Assembly (NCBI RefSeq): GCF_001746365.1
Contig: NZ_MJAJ01000031.1
Span: 33,567 to 97,566, forward strand
Length of the DNA: 64,000 bases
From: Streptomyces sp. LUP30
GTDB lineage: Bacteria > Actinomycetota > Actinomycetes > Streptomycetales > Streptomycetaceae
Reading direction: 5' to 3'
A program made the position numbers and the translations under genes. Numbering within the stretch: the first letter of the stretch is position 1; each line of letters starts with the position of its first letter. Below, in pieces: positions 33,737-42,259 of the stretch. The notes beneath the pieces were generated by a model. That model had not been told where the DNA came from and ran no database searches. It saw only the letters and a program-made list of their open reading frames with translations.

Positions 33737-33759
33737 GCGACGTTCGTGGGTACGCGCAG

Positions 33760-33816
33760 TCAGCGGGCCGCCGGATGAGCGGTCCACCACCAGTTCTGGG
33801 TCGAAAGCGCGAACAT
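33760..33816 (-). CDS. trpL: trp leader peptide with three tandem Trp codons
   Basis: An 18-residue leader, MFALSTQNWWWTAHPAAR, with three consecutive TGG codons at 33792-33784. When charged tryptophanyl-tRNA is scarce the ribosome stalls there and the downstream terminator hairpin is avoided. This type of leader before trpE(G) is known from streptomycetes. The start ATG is at 33816. Confidence 0.9.
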   Translation of the reverse strand: MFALSTQNWWWTAHPAAR

Positions 33817-33910
33817 GCGCCGCACCCTACCCCATGCGCCCCGGGCCCACAGGTGAGCGCTCGGGTGTCTCACCTGTCGAGCCGTGCGAAAACGACTCGG
33901 CACGACCCCG

Positions 33911-33916
33911 TAATGT
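33911..33916 (+). promoter_or_regulatory. -10-like TAATGT next to start (leaderless)
   Basis: TAATGT is followed by GGAGGTC (seven bases) and GTG 33924. The GGAGG could also act as a close ribosome site, so leaderless status is less certain here. Confidence 0.4.
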
Positions 33917-33923
33917 GGAGGTC

Positions 33924-35276
33924 GTGACCGTGAACGCTAAGACCAGCGCCAGCGCTGGCAACACCTGGCGAGACCTGCCCGCGGCGCAGCAGCCCGAGTA
34001 CCCCGACACCGAGGCTCTGCGCGCAGTGATCGCGGACCTCGAGTCGTATCCGCCGCTCGTCTTCGCGGGCGAGTGCGACCAGCTGCGCGCCCGGTTGGCG
34101 GCCGTCGCCAAGGGAGAGGCGTTCCTCCTCCAGGGTGGCGACTGCGCCGAGGCTTTCGACGCGGTGTCCGCCGACCACATCCGCAACAAGCTCAAGACGC
34201 TGCTCCAGATGGGCGCCGTGCTGACGTACGCGGCCTCCGTGCCGGTCGTCAAGGTCGGCCGCATCGCCGGCCAGTACTCCAAGCCGCGCTCCAAGGGCAC
34301 GGAGACACGCGACGGCGTGACCCTTCCGACGTACCGCGGCGACTCGGTCAACGGCTTCGACTTCGACGAGAAGTCCCGCGTCCCGGACCCCGAGCGGTTG
34401 AAGCGGATGTACAACGCGTCGGCCTCCACGCTCAACCTGGTGCGCGCGTTCACCACCGGCGGTTACGCCGACCTGCGCCAGGTGCACGCCTGGAACCAGG
34501 ACTTCGTGAAGTCGTCCCCGTCCGGTCAGCGCTACGAGCAGCTCGCCCGCGAGATCGACAACGCGCTGAACTTCATGCACGCCTGCGGGGCCGACCCGGA
34601 GGAGTTCAAGACGGTCGAGTTCTTCTCCTCGCACGAGGCGCTGCTGCTCGACTACGAGTCCGCGCTCACCCGCGTCGACTCCCGCACCGGGCAGCTGTAC
34701 GACGTCTCGGCGCACATGGTGTGGGTCGGCGAGCGCACCCGGCAGCTGGACCACGCGCACATCGAGTTCGCCTCGAGGATCCGCAACCCGATCGGCATCA
34801 AGCTCGGCCCGACGACCACGGCCGAGGAGGCGCTGCAGTACATCGAGCGTCTCGACCCCGACCGGGAGCCCGGCCGGCTGACCTTCATCGTCCGCATGGG
34901 CGCCGACAAGGTCCGCGACAAGCTGCCCGAGCTGGTCGAGAAGGTCACCGCCTCGGGCGCGACCGTGGCCTGGATCACCGACCCGATGCACGGCAACACC
35001 TACGAGGCGGCCTCGGGTCACAAGACCCGTCGCTTCGACGACGTGCTCGACGAGGTCAAGGGGTTCTTCGAGGTCCACAAGGGCCTCGGCACCCACCCGG
35101 GCGGCATCCACGTCGAGCTGACCGGTGACGATGTCACCGAGTGCGTGGGCGGCGGAGACGAGATCTTCGTCGACGACCTCCACCAGCGCTACGAGACCGC
35201 CTGCGACCCGCGTCTGAACCGCAGCCAGTCCCTGGACCTGGCGTTCCTGGTGGCGGAGATGTACCGCGACCAGTAA
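33924..35276 (+). CDS. Class II DAHP synthase
   Basis: 3-Deoxy-D-arabino-heptulosonate 7-phosphate synthase of the plant/mycobacterial type II family, the entry enzyme of the shikimate pathway. In the 450-residue protein, AFLLQGGDCAEAF, VKVGRIAGQYSKPRS, DPMHGNTYEA and GGIHVELTGDDVTECVGGG are strongly conserved family blocks including the metal-binding Cys, His and Glu. GTG 33924 (MTVNAKTS) is preferred. Divergent from trpE(G). In M. tuberculosis the orthologue Rv2178c lies beside pknL; here the PASTA kinase is 2.6 kb downstream of this gene. Confidence 0.96.
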   Translation: MTVNAKTSASAGNTWRDLPAAQQPEYPDTEALRAVIADLESYPPLVFAGECDQLRARLAAVAKGEAFLLQGGDCAEAFDAVSADHIRNKLKTLLQMGAVLTYAASVPVVKVGRIAGQYSKPRSKGTETRDGVTLPTYRGDSVNGFDFDEKSRVPDPERLKRMYNASASTLNLVRAFTTGGYADLRQVHAWNQDFVKSSPSGQRYEQLAREIDNALNFMHACGADPEEFKTVEFFSSHEALLLDYESALTRVDSRTGQLYDVSAHMVWVGERTRQLDHAHIEFASRIRNPIGIKLGPTTTAEEALQYIERLDPDREPGRLTFIVRMGADKVRDKLPELVEKVTASGATVAWITDPMHGNTYEAASGHKTRRFDDVLDEVKGFFEVHKGLGTHPGGIHVELTGDDVTECVGGGDEIFVDDLHQRYETACDPRLNRSQSLDLAFLVAEMYRDQ

Positions 35277-35286
35277 GCACACGCTC

Positions 35287-35336
35287 AAGGGCGGTGGGGC
35301 GCGGATCACACACGATCCGCGCCCCACCGCCCTTTT
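35287..35336 (+). terminator. Terminator after DAHP synthase
   Basis: A perfect 21-bp stem (35287-35307 with 35314-35334), loop ACACAC, ending in TTTT. Confidence 0.92.
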
Positions 35337-35355
35337 GCGCTCACTGGACGCCGGG

Positions 35356-35374
35356 TAAGGTTAGGTTAGCCTTA
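35356..35374 (+). promoter_or_regulatory. Iron box (DmdR/IdeR site)
   Basis: TAAGGTTAGGTTAGCCTTA matches the 19-bp actinobacterial iron box TTAGGTTAGGCTAACCTAA at 15 positions and has paired ends TAAGG/CCTTA. It lies 25 bases before GTG 35400, where a bound iron repressor would block transcription. Confidence 0.85.
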
Positions 35375-35399
35375 TTGATCTCGACGGGAGGTGAACCGC

Positions 35400-35630
35400 G
35401 TGTACGTCTGCAGCTGCTTCGGTGTGACCGAGGCGCAGGTCCAGCGGCACGTGGACGACGGAGCGTGCACCCCCCGCCAGGTCGCCTCCGCCTGCAAGGC
35501 CGGCACCGACTGCGGCTCGTGCGTCCGCCGTATCCAGGCCATGCTCGGCAGGGGCGCCGTTCCGCGCCGCGAGCTCGCCGAGCGCGGCGAACCGGCCCTC
35601 GCCGCCTTCGAGGACGCGGCTGCGGCCTAG
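35400..35630 (+). CDS. bfd: Bacterioferritin-associated ferredoxin
   Basis: A 76-residue 2Fe-2S protein that supplies electrons to release iron from bacterioferritin. The cluster cysteines are in MYVCSCFGVTEAQV (C-x-C) and GTDCGSCVRRIQ (C-x2-C). GTG 35400 is chosen because GGGAGG stands eight bases before it and the Cys pair is near the N-terminus as in known Bfd proteins; GTG 35391 lies inside the ribosome site. An iron box lies directly upstream, so it should be induced when iron is low. It is convergent with bfr, 16 bases apart. Confidence 0.92.
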   Translation: MYVCSCFGVTEAQVQRHVDDGACTPRQVASACKAGTDCGSCVRRIQAMLGRGAVPRRELAERGEPALAAFEDAAAA

Positions 35631-35646
35631 GGCCTCCCCGGCCGGG

Positions 35647-36126
35647 TCAGCTCTCCGGCTGTTCGATCAGCTGCGCGATGTACAGGGCCTCGCCGAGCTT
35701 CTCCACCAGCTCCAGCTGGGTGTCGAGGTAGTCGATGTGGTGCTCCTCGTCCGCGAGGATCGACTCGAAGATGTTCGCCGAGGTGATGTCGCCCTTCTCG
35801 CGCATCACCTTGATGCCGCGCTTGAGGCGGTCGATCGCCTCGACCTCGACCTGCCGGTCGGCCTCGAACATCTCCTTGACCGTCTGCCCGACCCGCACGT
35901 GGAAGAGCCGCTGGTAGTTCGGCAGGCCGTCCAGGAAGAGGATCCGGTCGGTGAGCACCTCGGCGTGCTTCATCTCGTCGAACGACTCGTGCCGCGTGTA
36001 CTTCGCGAGCTTCGTCCAGCCGAAGTTCTCCTGCATCTTGGCGTGGAGGAAGTACTGGTTGATGGCGGTGAGCTCGCCGGTGAGCTGCTCGTTGAGGAAC
36101 TCGATGACCTCGGGGTCGCCCTGCAT
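35647..36126 (-). CDS. bfr: Bacterioferritin
   Basis: A 159-residue ferritin-fold subunit of the 24-mer iron store. Di-iron ligands at standard positions: Glu18 (LTGELTAIN), Glu51 and His54 (FDEMKHAEVL), Glu near 94, and DEEHHIDYLDTQ with Glu127/His130. Met52 is the heme-bridging methionine, so it is a heme-containing Bfr. ATG 36126 has AAGGAG; the longer upstream frame has no support. The neighbouring bfd encodes its reductase partner, and convergent arrangement suggests opposite iron control. Confidence 0.96.
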   Translation of the reverse strand: MQGDPEVIEFLNEQLTGELTAINQYFLHAKMQENFGWTKLAKYTRHESFDEMKHAEVLTDRILFLDGLPNYQRLFHVRVGQTVKEMFEADRQVEVEAIDRLKRGIKVMREKGDITSANIFESILADEEHHIDYLDTQLELVEKLGEALYIAQLIEQPES

Positions 36127-36202
36127 CGCAGAGGCTCCTTCCACGTCGGGACTGCGGGGAGGTTGCCGCCGCATGATTTCACCGGCGCCGAAGATCGTCC
36201 AG

Positions 36203-36216
36203 TAAGTGCGTACTTA
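36203..36216. promoter_or_regulatory. Palindrome TAAGT-N4-ACTTA in bfr upstream region
   Basis: TAAGT (36203-36207) and ACTTA (36212-36216) in an AT-rich stretch 77 bases before the bfr start. It may belong to the bfr promoter or an operator. It does not match the iron box. Confidence 0.35.
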
Positions 36217-36258
36217 GTAAGTTAGTCCATGCTTAGCAGCAGTTGCCCGATTCGGGAT

Positions 36259-36280
36259 ATGACCGGTCATGACTGGTCAT
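36259..36280. promoter_or_regulatory. Two overlapping 12-bp palindromes
   Basis: ATGACCGGTCAT (36259-36270, perfect palindrome) shares its last two bases with ATGACTGGTCAT (36269-36280, one mismatch to the first). The pair ends 20 bases before the -10-like CAGGAT of the molybdoenzyme gene, covering its -35 region. Likely operator for a dimeric repressor binding twice. Confidence 0.6.
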
Positions 36281-36300
36281 GTGCACCGTCCGGGGTCTGT

Positions 36301-36306
36301 CAGGAT
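36301..36306 (+). promoter_or_regulatory. -10-like CAGGAT next to start
   Basis: CAGGAT, six bases, then ATG 36313. GGAG lies too close to act as a normal ribosome site. Confidence 0.35.
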
Positions 36307-36312
36307 GGAGTC

Positions 36313-36945
36313 ATGGGTCATCCGGTGGAGCGCGAATCTGGAGAAGAAGCGGTGTCCGAGCTCCCGCCGGGGCAGCGACTGCAGCGCGGCTGGCCCGTCA
36401 CCCACTACGGCCCGGTGCCGAAGTTCCGGCCCGAACGCTGGGACTTCCGGGTCTTCGGCGCCACCGCCGACAGCGAGAAGCACTCCTGGAACCACGAGGA
36501 GTTCACGGCCCTTCCGTACGCCTCCGTCATGGCCGATCTGCACTGCGTGACGAAGTTCAGCATGCTCGGCGCCGAGTGGGGCGGCATCCCGGCCCGCACG
36601 ATCCTCGACATCGCGCCGCCCGCGCCGAACGTCACCCATGTGATGGTGTGGGCCGAGTACGGCTTCAGCTCCAACCTGCGCCTGGCCGACTTCGTCGCCG
36701 AGCGCACGATCTTCGCCACCCACAAGGACGGCGAACTGCTCACCGCGGAACACGGCTTCCCCCTCCGGCTCGTCGTCCCGCACCTGTACGCCTGGAAGGG
36801 CCCCAAGTGGGTCCGGGGCGTCGAGTACATGACCGCCGACCGGCGCGGCTTCTGGGAAGAGCGCGGCTACCACAACGTCGGCGACCCCTGGAGGGAACAG
36901 CGCTACTCGTACCAGGAGGAGCCGGGGGACGGCCCCGAGCTCTGA
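36313..36945 (+). CDS. Sulfite-oxidase-like molybdopterin oxidoreductase
   Basis: A 210-residue soluble protein of the sulfite oxidase molybdopterin-binding fold (single-domain, YuiH-type). The molybdenum-ligand cysteine is in VMADLHCVTKFS (about residue 81), and GIPARTILDIAPP and GYHNVGDPWREQRY match the family. It has no signal peptide, so it works in the cytoplasm. Substrate unknown; relatives act as electron transferases on oxidised sulfur or nitrogen compounds. Two overlapping palindromes precede it. Confidence 0.9.
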   Translation: MGHPVERESGEEAVSELPPGQRLQRGWPVTHYGPVPKFRPERWDFRVFGATADSEKHSWNHEEFTALPYASVMADLHCVTKFSMLGAEWGGIPARTILDIAPPAPNVTHVMVWAEYGFSSNLRLADFVAERTIFATHKDGELLTAEHGFPLRLVVPHLYAWKGPKWVRGVEYMTADRRGFWEERGYHNVGDPWREQRYSYQEEPGDGPEL

Positions 36946-36958
36946 ACCGGCCGGAGTC

Positions 36959-37837
36959 TCAGCCGTCCCGGAGCTTCTTCAGCCGCTCCACGTCCGCCGC
37001 ATGGCCCTCCTTGCCGCCGGGCGTCTCGATGATCAGCGGGACGCCCGCGGTCGCCGGGTGGGTCATCAGCGCCCGGAACGGGTCCTCGCCGATGTGACCC
37101 GAGCCGATGCTCTCGTGCCGGTCCTTGTGGGCGCCGACCACGTCCTTGGAGTCGTTGGCGTGGATCAGCTTCAGCCGGCCCTCGCCCACCGTGTCCACCA
37201 GCAGGTCGGGGGTCTGGTGCATGCCGGTCGGACCGGTCAGGTCGTGCCCGGCCGCGAAGACGTGGCAGGTGTCGAGGCAGACGCCCAGCCGGGGATGGGC
37301 GTCCAGCGCCTCGAAGTAGGGCCCGAAGTCCCAGGTCCGGGAGCAGAGCGAGGAGCCCTGGCCGGCGGTGGACTCCAGCAGCAGGAACGGGTCGTCGTCG
37401 TGGGTGAGCTCGTCCAGCAGCGGCAGCAGATGCTCGCGCACCTGCTTCAGCGCGACCGACCGGTCGCGTCCCCCGGTCGCGCTGCCCGTGTGCACGACCA
37501 CGCCCAGGGCCCCGATCGCCCGTGCGCGGCGCAGCGAGTGCCGCATCGACTCCACCAACCTCTCCACCGTCGCCTCGGTGTGCGAGCCGAAGTTGATGAG
37601 GTAGGGGGCGTGCACGTAGGCCGGGACCGACTCCGCCGCGCACCGCTCCCGGAACGCCTCGTCCTGCCGGGGGTTCCCGACGGGCGTGGCCCAGCCGCGC
37701 GGGTTGGCGACGAACACCTGGACCGTCTCGGCCCGCAGATCGTGCGCATACGACATGCCCACGTCGTGCAGGCCGCCGGCCACGGGGACATGGCTGCCGA
37801 CGGGATTACGGGAGGGGAAGGGGGCTGCGGAACTCAC
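36959..37837 (-). CDS. nfo: Deoxyribonuclease IV (AP endonuclease)
   Basis: A 292-residue TIM-barrel zinc endonuclease that nicks DNA at abasic sites in base-excision repair. It starts with GSHVPVAGGL (metal His) and has LLESTAGQGSSLCSRTWDFG (Glu), GVCLDTCHVFAAGHDL (Asp-His), ANDSKDVVGAHKDRHESIGSGH and the final Glu in IIETPGG. GTG 37837 is the only convenient start; the ribosome site is weak. The gene is convergent with the molybdoenzyme gene, stop to stop 13 bases, and ends 34 bases after the PASTA kinase stop codon. Confidence 0.94.
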   Translation of the reverse strand: MSSAAPFPSRNPVGSHVPVAGGLHDVGMSYAHDLRAETVQVFVANPRGWATPVGNPRQDEAFRERCAAESVPAYVHAPYLINFGSHTEATVERLVESMRHSLRRARAIGALGVVVHTGSATGGRDRSVALKQVREHLLPLLDELTHDDDPFLLLESTAGQGSSLCSRTWDFGPYFEALDAHPRLGVCLDTCHVFAAGHDLTGPTGMHQTPDLLVDTVGEGRLKLIHANDSKDVVGAHKDRHESIGSGHIGEDPFRALMTHPATAGVPLIIETPGGKEGHAADVERLKKLRDG

Positions 37838-37871
37838 CCGTTCAGGGTGTCACGCCCGCCGGCCGCGCCGG

Positions 37872-39803
37872 TCACCGGATGGTGATCGTGATCGTGGACC
37901 CCTTGGGCGCCGTGTCGCCGGCCTTCACGGACTGCTTCTTCACCGTGTCACCGAAGAGCCCGAGCAGTCCTCGGTCCTCCTCGACCTCGAACCCGGACTG
38001 CTTCAGCAGCGACTTGGCGTCGTCGACGCTCGCACCCACCACGTCCGGGACCTCGACCATCTCCGGGCCCTTGGACAGCGTCAGCGTCACCGTGGCGCCG
38101 GCCGCGAGCCGGCCGCCCTCCTCGGGCGTCTGCGCCGCGACCTTCCCCTTGTCGAACTCGGAGTTCACCTGCTGCGCGGCGATCTTCACCTTCAGGCCGG
38201 CCTCCTGCAGCTCGGCCCGGGCGTCGGTCAGGTCGTCGCCGGTGACGTCGGGGACGTCGACCGGGCTGCCCTTGCTCACGACGATCGAGACCGCGGCGCC
38301 CGCGCGGCGCTGCACGCCCGCCTTGGGGTCGGTGCCGATCACCGCGCCCCGGTCGACGTCGTCGCTGAACTCCTCGGTGACCAGGCCCGGTTCCAGGCCG
38401 CCGTCCTCGAGCGACGCCTCGGCCTCTTTCAGCCGCGAGCCCCGCACGTCAGGCACCTTCACCATCGCGGGGCCGTCGGAGACGGTGAGCGTCACCGCGT
38501 CGTGCTTGCGGATCCGGGCGCCCGGCGCGGGGTCGGTGTCCAGGACGGTGCCCCGCTTGACGGTGTCGCTGTGCTGGTGCTCGACCTTGCCCACCTTCAG
38601 CCCGGCCGCCTCCAGCCGCTGCCTGGCCTGTGCCTCCTTCTGCGTCAGCACCGCCGGGACCTTGGTGAACTGGCCGGAGTTGATGTACCAGACGCCCGCG
38701 CCGACGCCCAGCACCAGCAGCACGGCGGCGACGAGCGCGAGCACCCCGCGCCGCGGCCGTGCGAAGCGGCGCCGGGGCGGCGGGGGCGGCGGGCTCTGCA
38801 ACCGGGAGGTGCGGTGAACCGCGACCCCGTCGTCGTCCCCGTCGATCGGCAGCCGTCGCGGCACCGTGAGCGAGCGCGGGATCACGCTGGTGCGGTCCTC
38901 CGCGATGTCGTGACCGGCGGTGACGGCCTGCGGGGGCAGCGCGTCCAGCTGCTCCTCGCTGAGCGCCCCGTGCGCCTCCCGCGCCTCGCCGAGCAGCGCG
39001 ACGGCGTCGGGCGGCCGCAGGCCGGGTGTGCGGGCGGTGGCGACGGCGACCAGCTCGTCCAGAGCGAGCGGCAGGCCCGGGACGACGGCCGACGGCGGCG
39101 GAACGTCCTCGTGGAGGTGCTTGTAGAGCACGATCGCGGGGGAGTCCCCGTCGTGCGGCTTCTCGCCGGTGAGCATCTCGTAGAGCACGACCCCGCAGGC
39201 GTAGACGTCGACCCGGGGGTCGGCCGCGCCGGGCTGCTCGATCTGCTCGGGGGCGAGATAGGCGACGGTGCCGAGCACCGCGCCGGTGGTGCTGGTGACG
39301 GTGTCCACGGATCGCACGAGCCCGAAGTCGGCGACCTTCACCCGCCCGTCGTCCCCTATCAGCACGTTCTCGGGCTTCATGTCCCGGTGCACGAACCCCG
39401 CCCGGTGCGCGGCGCCCAGCGCCGCGAGCACGGGCTCGAGGATGTCGAGCGCGGCCCTCGGCTGGAGTGCCCCCCGCTCGCGCAGCACGTCACGCAGCGT
39501 GCAGCCGGCGATGTACTCCATGGCGAGATAGACGTACGACCCGTCCGCGCCTTGATCGAACACCTGTACGACGTTCGGGTGGGCGAGACGGGCGACGGAC
39601 TTCGCCTCCCGGATGAACCGCTCGACGAACGCGCCGTCGGCGGCGAGCGCCGGATGCATCACCTTGAGGGCGAGCACGCGGTCGAGGCGGGTGTCCACGG
39701 CCCGGTAGACCGTGGCCATCCCGCCGACCGCGATCCGCGCCTCGACGCGGTACCGGCCGTCGAGCACCTGCCCGACCAGAGGGTCCTGAAGGGTCGTGTC
39801 CAC
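37872..39803 (-). CDS. PASTA-domain Ser/Thr protein kinase
   Basis: A 643-residue receptor kinase. The kinase domain (about 18-275) has IAVGGMATVYRA, Lys47 in LALKVM, catalytic VHRDMKPENVLI and VADFGLVRS; a Pro/Arg juxtamembrane linker leads to one membrane helix (about 360-382), then four extracellular PASTA repeats of about 66 residues each, which bind peptidoglycan fragments. By gene context it is the equivalent of mycobacterial PknL; an Rv2175c-like gene, whose mycobacterial product is a PknL substrate, lies at 44.0 kb. GTG 39803 lies seven bases after TACACT, so a leaderless message is likely. Confidence 0.94.
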   Translation of the reverse strand: MDTTLQDPLVGQVLDGRYRVEARIAVGGMATVYRAVDTRLDRVLALKVMHPALAADGAFVERFIREAKSVARLAHPNVVQVFDQGADGSYVYLAMEYIAGCTLRDVLRERGALQPRAALDILEPVLAALGAAHRAGFVHRDMKPENVLIGDDGRVKVADFGLVRSVDTVTSTTGAVLGTVAYLAPEQIEQPGAADPRVDVYACGVVLYEMLTGEKPHDGDSPAIVLYKHLHEDVPPPSAVVPGLPLALDELVAVATARTPGLRPPDAVALLGEAREAHGALSEEQLDALPPQAVTAGHDIAEDRTSVIPRSLTVPRRLPIDGDDDGVAVHRTSRLQSPPPPPPRRRFARPRRGVLALVAAVLLVLGVGAGVWYINSGQFTKVPAVLTQKEAQARQRLEAAGLKVGKVEHQHSDTVKRGTVLDTDPAPGARIRKHDAVTLTVSDGPAMVKVPDVRGSRLKEAEASLEDGGLEPGLVTEEFSDDVDRGAVIGTDPKAGVQRRAGAAVSIVVSKGSPVDVPDVTGDDLTDARAELQEAGLKVKIAAQQVNSEFDKGKVAAQTPEEGGRLAAGATVTLTLSKGPEMVEVPDVVGASVDDAKSLLKQSGFEVEEDRGLLGLFGDTVKKQSVKAGDTAPKGSTITITIR

Positions 39804-39810
39804 GCAGGTG

Positions 39811-39816
39811 AGTGTA
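39811..39816 (-). promoter_or_regulatory. -10-like TACACT next to start (leaderless)
   Basis: On the minus strand TACACT is followed by seven bases and GTG 39803, with no ribosome site. Confidence 0.4.
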
Positions 39817-39915
39817 CGAGCCGCCGCTGACACCTCGCCGGTCCCGCCGGGATCGCAGCCCTACTGCAGCCGACCTGTGACGCGTGTCGCGGGACACGGA
39901 CGTCACGCGCGCGGG

Positions 39916-40710
<795 letters not shown>

Positions 40711-40713
40711 GGC

Positions 40714-40935
40714 TCAACCCCCCTGGACCGCGGTGAGGACTTCCACGCGGTCGCCGTCGCGCAGAGGGGTGGAGGGCCACTGCGCACGCGGCACGACGGT
40801 CTCGTTGAGCGCGGCGGCCACCCCGGAGGGCGCCGGCGTCAGGGACCGCACGACGCTGTCGAGAGCGGTGCCGGGAGCGAACTCCCGCCGCTCGCCGTTG
40901 ACCGAGACGTTCAGGCGGGTGCTCAGGGTGCTCAT
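40714..40935 (-). CDS. thiS: Sulfur carrier protein ThiS
   Basis: A 73-residue ubiquitin-like protein ending in the Gly-Gly tail (TAVQGG) that carries sulfur as a thiocarboxylate for ThiG. The pattern LNVSVNGERREF and LNETVVPRAQW is typical. The ATG overlaps the thiO stop by four bases, so translation is coupled. Confidence 0.95.
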   Translation of the reverse strand: MSTLSTRLNVSVNGERREFAPGTALDSVVRSLTPAPSGVAAALNETVVPRAQWPSTPLRDGDRVEVLTAVQGG

Positions 40936-42098
40936 GCGGGCTGCTCCGAGAGTGCGGCGACGCCGAAGCGCCGCGGTGTGAAGGGACGGGCCTCGTCGGG
41001 GAGCTCCCCGGTGGCCAGGACCTGTGCCATCGCGTCGCCGGTCACCGGCGTCAGGAGCACGCCGTTGCGGTAGTGCCCGGTCGCCAGCGACAGCCCCGCC
41101 AGCCCGGTCGGACCGAGCAGCGGCGCGTTGTCCGGGGACGCGGGACGCAGCCCCGCGCGCGTCTCGGTGAGCGGCAGCTCGGTGATCCCGGGGACCAGCT
41201 CATGGGCGTCGCGCAGCAGCTCGTACACGCCCCCCGCGGTCACCGTCGTGTCCCAGCCCAGCTCCTCGCTGGTCGCGCCGACCACCAGCTCGCCGTTCTC
41301 CCGCGGCACCAGGTAGACCTCGCTGCCGCGCACCACGGCCCGCACGGTGCGGCTCAGGAAGGGCGCGTACCGCTGCGGCACGGTCAGCCGCAGCACCTGT
41401 CCCTTGACGGGCCGCACGGGCGGCACCACGTCCTGCGGGACCCCCGCGAGCCGCCCGCTCAGGCTGCCGCCGGCGAGCACCACCTGCCCCGCCGCCAGCG
41501 TCGTTCCCTCTCGGGTGACGACTCCCGCGGCCCGCTCGCCCAGCACGGTCAGCCGCTCCGCCCAGGCCCGGCGGAAGACCACGCCCGCCCGCTCGCACGC
41601 GCTCACCAGGGCCCGTGCCAGCCGCCGTGGGTCGACCTGGTGGTCGCCGTCCACCCGGAGCCCGCCGCGCACCCCCGGCGCGAGCATCGGTTCCAGACGC
41701 CGGCACTCCCGCCCGGACAGCCATTCCGACTCCAGCCCCGACTGCCGCTGCAGCGCGTGCAGTTCACGCAGATGGGCCCGGTCGTCGGCGTCCAGCGCCA
41801 CCGCCAGCGTGCCGCACCGTCGGTAACCGAGGTCCTGCCCGGTCAGTTCCGTGAGCTCGGCCGCGAAGTCCGGGTAGCGCCGGGCCGAGGCCAGATTGAG
41901 GCCGAGCAGCGTCTGTTCGCCGTGATGCAGTTCCGTGACGGCGGCCAGCATCCCGGCGGCGACCCGGGCGGCCCCGCCGCCCGGGTCCGGGTCCACCACC
42001 GCCGTGGCCAGGCCGCGCTGCGCGGCCCGCCAGGCCGTGACCAGCCCGATGATCCCGCCCCCGATGACGAGGACGTCTGACGTACGCGGAGACGACAT
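40932..42098 (-). CDS. thiO: Glycine oxidase ThiO
   Basis: A 388-residue FAD enzyme of the DAO fold that oxidises glycine to the imine used by ThiG. The FAD loop is VIGGGIIGLVTAWRAAQRG; LVPRENGELVVGATSEE and GLRPASPDNAPLLGPTG near the C-terminus are family blocks. It is the first gene of the operon, starting 12 bases beyond the 3' edge of the TPP aptamer; the ribosome site GGGAGGGG overlaps the aptamer end. Confidence 0.95.
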   Translation of the reverse strand: MSSPRTSDVLVIGGGIIGLVTAWRAAQRGLATAVVDPDPGGGAARVAAGMLAAVTELHHGEQTLLGLNLASARRYPDFAAELTELTGQDLGYRRCGTLAVALDADDRAHLRELHALQRQSGLESEWLSGRECRRLEPMLAPGVRGGLRVDGDHQVDPRRLARALVSACERAGVVFRRAWAERLTVLGERAAGVVTREGTTLAAGQVVLAGGSLSGRLAGVPQDVVPPVRPVKGQVLRLTVPQRYAPFLSRTVRAVVRGSEVYLVPRENGELVVGATSEELGWDTTVTAGGVYELLRDAHELVPGITELPLTETRAGLRPASPDNAPLLGPTGLAGLSLATGHYRNGVLLTPVTGDAMAQVLATGELPDEARPFTPRRFGVAALSEQPA

Positions 42099-42110
42099 GG
42101 GCGTCCAGCC

Positions 42111-42200
42111 CCTCCCTTCGCCGGCATGACCCGGATCAGGTTCGTACGGTCGGAGGCCGCCAGCCTCCCTCTCAGCCCGGTGCGTCCGGGCTCCCGCGAG
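42111..42200 (-). ncRNA. TPP riboswitch (THI element)
   Basis: Read on the minus strand: CGGGAGCCCGG, GGGCTGAGAGGGAGGCTG, then GAACCTGATCCGGGTCATGCCGGCGAAGGGAGG written here as conserved pieces CTGAGAGGG, ACCTGATCCGGGTCATGCC and GGCGAAGGGA. These are the conserved pyrimidine- and pyrophosphate-sensing parts of the aptamer. The 3' end overlaps the ribosome site of thiO, indicating translational control. Confidence 0.95.
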
Positions 42201-42259
42201 TGCTCTACGGTGGCCACCCTAGCCCGCCGCCGCACACCCCAGTAAGGGAGCCTCCGCGC

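Noticed and set aside
31748..33790. 680-codon minus-strand frame over trpE(G)
   Set aside because: It is a shifted frame of the trpE(G) coding sequence with no family motifs.
36203..36240. Iron box upstream of bfr
   Set aside because: The AT-rich TTAGTAAGTTAG stretch shares only short pieces with the consensus and lacks its symmetry.
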